39,094 bases of DNA. It comes from Tubiluchus corallicola. Taxonomy: Eukaryota > Priapulida > Priapulimorpha > Priapulimorphida > Tubiluchidae. The position numbers and the translations under genes were made by a program. Position 1 is the stretch's first letter. Each line of letters starts with the position of its first letter. This document shows positions 32,591-39,094 of this stretch, one piece after another. The stretch is taken from contig JAQGDQ010001258.1 in NCBI GenBank assembly GCA_030141605.1, positions 12,501-51,594 of the forward strand, in the 5' to 3' direction. The notes beneath the pieces are model-generated. The model was not told the DNA's origin and made no database searches. It saw nothing but the letters and a program-made list of their open reading frames with translations.

Positions 32591-32768
32591 TTAGTCAAAG
32601 GATTTGTCACATGATTTAGGATCATCACTACAACACACCACTATTTACAAAAACATTTACAGTAAGAATTAACTATACATAAACAAGTTTTACTACAAGA
32701 TTACATTAGACATTAGCACCAAATGACAGTAAAAATATTAATGTACGAATATTTACATCAGATAGAAA

Positions 32769-33035
32769 CTATTGGAAGCGCTTAGTACGTAATATAAAGT
32801 CATGTCAACATTGGAATATTTTACAGTTAACAACATAAATAAATTCATTTTTTCCAAACAATAACAACTTCAACAGATCATTAGTTCCTAAGGCAGCTAT
32901 ATTAGGTTTTCAGGCAGAAGTATATAATTTAAAAATATCAAACATAACAATTCTAGTTTGTTGATACAATGGGCAGTGCAACAAAAAGTGTTCAACAGAC
33001 TCAAATTGAAATCCACAATTACAATTCGGTAATGA
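32769..33035 (-). pseudogene. LINE C-terminal knuckle relic
   Basis: One minus-strand frame reads LPNCNCGFQFESVEHFLLHC, then PLYQQTRIVMFDIFK. After an in-frame TGA come NDLLKLLLFGKNEF and, after a second TGA, HDFILRTKRFQ before the final stop. C-x-C-G...E-H-F-L-L-x-C-P-L-Y...R, then LL.LLFG, then FI..T.RF is the standard end of many invertebrate LINE ORF2 proteins. Two in-frame stops mark it as dead. Confidence 0.82.
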
Positions 33036-33598
33036 CCGTAATTATCTTTACAGAATTTGGGGAAAAGGTTCCAGTTTCGTTGTTATTTTTAGCAATATGA
33101 GTTTTAAGAAAAAATTTTACTACTATGATTCAACTATACAGCCGTGTTTTATTTATACAAGCAAAGCTGATTAACGAGACACCAAATTCAAGAACAAAAG
33201 GTAAGAAAATTGACGATCGAATGTCAAATCAGAAGACGAACTGTGAAGTAACCTCAATGGCCGCCTCGTTTACGCGTTTTTCGAAAACCTCCAAACTCTA
33301 GCTTACAGTCATCCGTCAATGCATTTACAGTGCCAAATGTCTATTTTACATAATAAATTAACCTCTTTATAACGCCAGACAGGAGGCAGTAATTACCCGA
33401 AAACCGTTAGGGTATTGCAAAAGCAACGACCTTTTAAAAGACAAACAATCACGATGTTTAAGGATTTAAATCTTGTAACTCTTTCCTCACACCATGAGGC
33501 CGTTACTCCTGTAAAATTCGTACTCCGTACGTGTAGTACGCTGTACGGCAAAAAAGAAGATTCTGACATGTAACACGATATGACTTTCGCGAATCCTT
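33036..33598. other. Nothing recognised
   Basis: Upstream side of the LINE relic; some of it may be further LINE sequence too decayed to read. Confidence 0.4.
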
Positions 33599-33861
33599 AG
33601 CTGGCTAGAACCTTACCTAGTTCATTTTTTCTTGTTTCCCAGCAAGATCCTGCTAGTAAATCACTCTACGTGCAGATTAATGCATAATTAAGTAAAGTCA
33701 ACGTAAAACAACTGAAGTTTCTGAACTGATGCCAGAGAAGGCTTTGTTTTTTCACACACATCACGTGACGGTTGTAGCTAAGTCTCGTTGCTGTGGTACA
33801 CCTAACCTTTGACCCGCAGCAGCTGCGCATGCGCACAACAAAACTGTGAAAACCTTAATGG
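33599..33861 (+). repeat. Dispersed repeat R, copy 2
   Basis: Second copy of the element at 739-973, with TCACGTGA at 33761-33768 and a perfect 12-bp palindrome TGCGCATGCGCA at 33824-33835. It is ~28 bp longer than copy 1 because of an insertion around 33690-33730. Homology stops where the GAACAG-rich palindrome starts. Confidence 0.78.
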
Positions 33862-34022
33862 ATAGGGTAGGACAGAATAAAACTGGACAGAACTGAAGCA
33901 ACTGAACCAAATACAAAGGAACAGAAAAGGACCAGACCAGGGGAGATGGAATGGAACTATATCTTCTGTCCTGTTCTGTTCTACTCTTTCCTGTTCTGTT
34001 CCTTGTATTTTTATCGTGTTCC
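33862..34022. repeat. Imperfect palindrome of GGACAG/GAACAG pentamers
   Basis: The left half contains GGACAGAA, GGACAGAACT and AATACAAAGGAACAGAAAAG; the right half contains the inverse (CTTTCCTGTTCTGTTCCTTG, TATTTTTATCG). The two can fold back around 33930-33950. Confidence 0.7.
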
Positions 34023-34618
34023 ATTTTAAATTTTTCTAGTCTTGTATATTTTGGGCCTCTTATTTGTGTTTATTTTTGTTATTTTAGCGTAAATATCTTG
34101 GATAATTTTATGGTTCTATGTGGCATTTTATTATATTATATATTATATTATTATATGCCATACACAATTATTTAAACTTGTGTAGGTAATTATGTAATTG
34201 TATTAAAGAAACATTTTAAAGTTTAAAATAAAATGAAATTAATTCAGACCCTTGTTTTTCAGATGTCGCATTCTCGACTACACACGCCTACTCGGTTTCA
34301 TCGGACATTCGTAGAGTGATTAATCGTCCAACTAATTGATCTCACGCGTCTATTTTCAAGAGGAATTCTGACCATGTCTTCGCTTTATCCAGATTAGAAA
34401 TCTTTCCTAGTATTTCGAGTTCCTTGGACTTGCCTTTCTAGAATTTGATTTTCCGCCTCAAGACTTAAGTGCTCAATGTTATTAAAGAACTGCATTAAAA
34501 ATGTAATTAAGAATTGTGCTGCTTGTCACTTCATTTCAGACTAACACGTGACCGACGATGCATTTCCCTTTCCTTCTGCCTGCCTGCCCATTTTAAAATC
34601 GAAAATTCATTAGTTACT
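34023..34618. other. Nothing recognised
   Basis: AT-rich spacer. No supported gene or repeat. Confidence 0.4.
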
Positions 34619-34978
34619 CTAGCTACGTTTATCCACTGATGTTCGTATAAGAACAACAGGAGACAAAGCCCGCATGACCTTTTGCTTTTGAAGCAAGTCC
34701 AACAATTTGTCGTGATGTAATGATCTCTCAAACTGAGTCCTAAATTTTTCATCAGGATGAGACTGACCTTTCACAAATTTGTACTTAAGATGACTTTGAC
34801 CTTTGACAAATTTGTCCCCAAGTTGAGTTTGACCTTTGACAAATTTGTTCTTAAGATGACTTTGACCTTTGACAAATTTGTCCCCAAGTTGAGTTTGACC
34901 TCTCACAAATTTGTCCCTAAGTTGAGTTTGACCTTTGACACATTTGTCCTTAAGATGAGATTGACCTTCGGAACTAAG
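34619..34978 (-). repeat. 33-bp minisatellite (34755-34970) inside an open frame
   Basis: About six and a half copies of a 33-bp unit containing TTTGACCTTTGACAAATTTG, in two alternating subtypes (..TTAAGATGAC and ..CCAAGTTGAG). Since 33 is divisible by three, both strands are open. On the minus strand the frame reads 11-residue repeats (GQTQLGDKFVK / GQSHLKNKFVK) and runs on for ~45 non-repeat residues (FERSLHHDKLLDLLQKQKVM) to a TAG. An AG at TTGTTGACTTAG (about 34978) could be an acceptor. It may be a repeat-containing terminal exon, but a chance open frame is more likely. Confidence 0.8.
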
Positions 34979-35579
34979 TCAACAAAATAGCACCACTTAA
35001 GGGTTAAATTATATAAACATTTTTTAGTTAAATTCAGCTTACTAATTGCTATTCAGGAGTGATTCTAACTTTGTTTGTTTTCTCAAAAACAACAAAAACG
35101 AGCAAATGACCTTCATCTAAATAGCCAAAGGTCATTACCTAACCACTAAAACACGCTTCGCCAGAGAGAGCATAAATGAAGAACGATCAAGATAAACTGA
35201 TTGACGAAGAATGAGACTAAAAGAGAGCAACAGCAGTTGGTCACAAAAACAACAACAATGGCATGAACAACAGCGACAGTGCAGTGACAATGACAACAAA
35301 GTAACGAAAACAATAATACGGAAAATTAAAAATTAACCCTCAGCGCCCAAAAGTGACAATGGGCACAGCAGATCACTTTTAACAGACCTACTGTTAACAC
35401 CTCTGTATGATGTTACATTTTATTGATGTAACAAGTATAATGTAAGAAAAGTAACAAGAATGGAAATGAGACAAATTACTTACAAAGTAACAGAGTGAAA
35501 GTGATCCACATTATTAACAAAGGTAAGTCAGCTGAAGGCACTAAAATAAGACACACGCTATACGTCATATATTATTAGA
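34979..35579. other. Nothing recognised
   Basis: AT-rich, with A-rich ACAACAA patches around 35230-35310 that look like an old CAA repeat. Confidence 0.4.
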
Positions 35580-35735
35580 CAGCGATTTCAAAGTTACCAT
35601 TCTTGCAGGTAATTACAGCGCTTTCAAAGTTACCATTCTGCTGGTAATTACAGCGATTTCAAAGTTACCATTCTTGCTGGTAATTACAGCGATTTCAAAG
35701 TTACCATTCTTGCTGGTAATTACAGCCATTTCAAT
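35580..35735. repeat. 36-bp tandem repeat, four copies
   Basis: The unit is CAGCGATTTCAAAGTTACCA followed by TTCTTGCTGGTAATTA. Each unit contains TTACCA...TGGTAA, a 6-bp inverted repeat that can form a small hairpin. Copies differ by one or two bases, and one has a 1-bp deletion. Confidence 0.93.
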
Positions 35736-36420
35736 GGTAATGTAGTATTACGAAATATATTACAATGACAACAATTTCAATATTAACATTCTCGCTCGCC
35801 TCCTACTTCATATATGAAAAACAAATGTGTCTAAATATGTACAATATCCAAATATTAAATAATATCAAAACCCACAAGAAGCAGCAAAAGTTCCATTGCT
35901 TGAACTGCCCATTTTCTCATTAATGATTCCAACTAATTATTGTTCAGAAAGAGCAAATGCATACTACAATTTCATGTAACTTTTGATAAATATGTTGTAA
36001 TTCATGTTGGAACGTTTTTAGTGACTTTATAAATAACAATAGTTTCAATAACACTATTCTAACTGTGTGACATAGCTAAATTAAACTGAACGCCTCTGTA
36101 TTTTACATACAATATAAGATATCATCTGTATAAATGCCCAAGTAGATCGTGGTAATCGAACTTATACCACCAGCTTTACATGCTGGTTTAGCTCACTACT
36201 GTAGTTATTGACCATAGCAAAATATATTTACATTTAACGTATGGTATGAGTAATATCAGGTGAATGTAATGTAAGGTGAATGGTATGAGTGATATAATTT
36301 GACTTAGTATCATTTAGTTACGCCTGTTGTTGCATATGCCTGTTTCTCCAGGGCTAGGCATTGAGGACATAAATGATACTCAAAACGCGAATAAGGAGTT
36401 TTATTACTGTAACTTTACTG
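35736..36420. other. Nothing recognised
   Basis: AT-rich. It contains two adjacent hairpins at about 36151-36187 (GTGGTA...TACCAC and CCAGCTTTACATGCTGG) and short GGTATGAGT repeats near 36240-36290. Confidence 0.4.
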
Positions 36421-36729
<309 letters not shown>

Positions 36730-36733
<4 letters not shown>

Positions 36734-39094
36734 CCGACCGACTGACAAACCAACCAACCGACCACCGACCGACCGACCAACCAACCAACTAACCAACCAA
36801 CTAACCAAGTAACCAGCCTCCTACCTACCAGCTTATCTACCTCCCTCCCTCCCTACCTACCTACCTACCTACCTACCTACCTATCTACCTACCTACCTAC
36901 CTACCTACCTACCTACCTACCTGCCTACTTACCTACCTACCTACCTACCTACCTAACCTCCTACCTACCTGTCTACCTACCTACCTACCTAACCTCCTAC
37001 CTACCTGCCTACCTACCTAATTACCTACCTAAATACCGACTGACGTACCTATCTGGCTAGCAATTTACCTACCCGTCTGTCTTTATGCCTGCCTGTTTAA
37101 CTAGCTGCTCGTCTATATTACCTACTTACACTAACAACCTTACCACGTTACCTACCTGCATGCCTATTTACCTGTATCTGTCCTACTGACATACACATCT
37201 AATCTGGCATGAGATACTCACTTTCTTTTTTCCTTTTCGTTCTTCTTTTCTTCGTTCCTTAATTGCGTAATTACACATTCATTCATTCATTTCCTACATT
37301 AGCTAAAGTTTACGAACTTTCGTACTTGTATAGTCGAATATTCGCTTAGAGACTTCATTGTGTTGTTAGTTGCATAAGAATATTCCTCGAATTGTCATCG
37401 TGTAGCGATAACATAAAAAGTAAAAAATTATTTACATGCTTAATACCCAAGTGTGCTGTAATGTCAGCAGTCACCAAGCGCATTGTGATTATTTATTCAA
37501 TAGGACAGCAATGGATTGCGCAGGGACAGTGTGTGTATTGTTACCAAGAAACAAAGATGAAAATTTTTGACGAACTTGTTTCAGAATGAAAAGTTGTACC
37601 TGGTCATAATCAGTAGAACGAAAAGGAACGAAACGAAACGAAACGGAAGGAGAAGAACGGAACAGAACAGAAGCGAATAGAACGGACCGGGATGGAATGG
37701 AACAGAAGGAAAAGTAGTTGAACTAAAAGGAACAGAATAAAAAACAACACAGCACAGTACGAATGGAAGAAAACGGAACGGAACAGACTAGAACAGAACA
37801 GAACAGAACAGAACAAAAAACAGCACAGCAGGGCAAAGCACAGCACGAATGGAAGAGAACGATACGGAACAGAACAGAACAGAACAGAACGGAACCCACG
37901 AAGACAATACGGAAACAAATACAGACCTTTTAGCCGGCAGAGGGCAGTAAAAACTGCTTTTGTTTGCCTACTGCTTGTTTATCGGTACGAAACGAATTGA
38001 ATTTCTCTGAATGCAACAGTCGTCAAATTTTGTTGCATTTGAAACAAAGTTTTATAAAAAGTTTGTCATCACAAAATTTAGTTTGCCTTTTAATATCGGT
38101 ACAGAGGATAGTTTTGGTTTTACTAACCAATCTTACCCGTCCTTCGCTTCAACTTCCCTTTAACCACTGAGATTTCTGCTCTTTTGTTTGTCTAACTCCC
38201 TTCCTGTCTCGTCTGTCATGGGCAAGATCCTCTTGAATTCTGGCAGCCAAACAAAACATTGTTTTGTGTTCTGTGTATAGAATTTCAACGTTTTTTTTTG
38301 ATAAATTTTGTAATGGTATTTTGTTTGTCCAGGAGAAATAAATGTTAAATTATTACAGTTTTTATGTCCTCACCAAGGCCATTAACTTGACGATTTTTCA
38401 CAGCCGCAAAGACTTGAATTAAAATCATCTAAAACACTTGAACAAAATGGATAATTACTCTACCTTTTTGCACTTAATTACAGTAAAAGTGTTGCTTGGC
38501 GGTGAGAAACGTGATTATGATTATTCCCGATTGAAAGAGTCGATTAAGCAAATTTTCGTTTTTGCGCAACATTAATGGATGCTTTTATGCGCTCTTAGGC
38601 TTAGCAATGCGAGCCCCTTTTGCGAATGGAATATGAATAAAAATCAGCAAATTGAAATTTACGTAGGCTGCATTAGTTTAATAAATAAAAAAGTTCTGTT
38701 CTATTGTTCTGTCTAATGACTTCTTGTACGTTGGGTTACAAAGGTCTAGTAAATCGACGGTTGTAAGTTACTAGAGCCAGAAAAATTGACCTGGATTATT
38801 CCTGTTCATGTTAGTAAACATAATTCATTCATGTTACGTAGCATAAGTATGCTGGGAGATCGTGGCTGCTGCACAGAGTGGGATGGAGTGAACTAATGTC
38901 GAATGAAACATTATGGAAAGACAGGCTTAAATGGATATAAATGCACTGAAAAAAAAGCTAAAAAACAGACTACAATTAAAAGGGCGTGAAATAAAATAAA
39001 ATACCATGAAATGAAATAAACGGGACGTGACGGGACAGGACAGGACAGGACAGGACAGGACAGGACAGGACAGGACCCGACCAGACCCGACCAG
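36730..39094 (+). repeat. Segmental duplication, copy 2 (cut by window end)
   Basis: Second copy of 26442-28868. The left breakpoint lies where CAA triplets meet CCAACCGACCGACTGACAAA, that is, inside simple repeat on both sides. The offset between copies is 10,288 at the left edge and 10,226 at the right edge, explained by a shorter CTAC array here plus small indels. It contains frames of 65, 102 and 68 residues equivalent to those in copy 1, none recognised. Confidence 0.95.

Noticed and set aside
36140-36215. tRNA-like minus-strand segment with a CCAGC/GCTGG stem, a GTA anticodon-like loop and GTTCGATTAC
   Set aside because: The T stem and acceptor stem do not pair in a cloverleaf; the sequence folds better as two adjacent simple hairpins.

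Overview
This is eukaryotic, almost certainly metazoan, nuclear DNA. It is AT-rich, carries GT-AG introns and CCCTAA/TTAGGG telomere-type repeats, and is crowded with long simple-sequence arrays, decayed LINE fragments and short inverted-repeat elements. The one gene I can identify is the 5' part of a rhodopsin-family (class A) peptide-type GPCR on the minus strand. Its style, together with the microsatellite and MITE load, suggests a marine invertebrate, perhaps a lophotrochozoan, but the taxon is not proven. No bacterial operon, CRISPR array or rRNA is visible.

GPCR gene (minus strand, 19.4 kb down to at least 11.5 kb): a possible TATA box at 19357-19364, a 28-codon uORF whose stop overlaps the main start, coding exon 1 (N-terminus with three glycosylation sequons, a sulphation-type tyrosine cluster and the start of TM1), a 7.4-kb intron, then exon 2 (rest of TM1 through TM2). 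TM3-TM7 were not found. Further down the same strand, at 4043-4153, is a good candidate terminal exon (strong acceptor, stop, AATAAA). It is phase-compatible with exon 2, but its ownership is unknown.

Mobile DNA dominates. (i) A piggyBac-like MITE family with TTAA ends: 1209-1766, 2249-2843, 3408-4015, 10686-11386, 22137-22743, plus a partial inverted copy near 3.3 kb. (ii) Fold-back elements with TATAGG...CCTATA termini, packed with GTCAAATGT/ACATTTGAC motifs: 12036-12347, 12836-13520, 30550-31291. (iii) An element with 17-bp inverted termini enclosing a telomere-like satellite: 9713-10531. (iv) A 3.1-kb segment bounded by long inverted repeats: 14034-17175. (v) LINE reverse-transcriptase and C-terminal-tail relics near 6.05, 8.6-9.05, 15.6-16.0, 17.6-17.9, 20.1-20.5, 32.35-32.6 and 32.77-33.04 kb. 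(vi) Several unnamed dispersed repeat pairs: 739-973/33599-33861, 1870-2155/25290-25605 and 18040-18444/20914-21313.

Tandem repeats: a 126-bp dimeric satellite at the left edge; (ATC)n, (TGT/GCT)n, (ATGTCT)n, (CA)n, compound tetranucleotides, (CTAC)n, (GAACA)n, (ACAGG)n and (ACT/GCT/CAA)n arrays; and minisatellites of 22, 33, 36 and 42 bp. Most long open frames are by-products of these arrays.

The right end holds a segmental duplication: 26442-28868 and 36730-39094 are about 99% identical by eye, about 10.2 kb apart, and the second copy runs off the window. It is either a recent duplication or an assembly/haplotype artefact.
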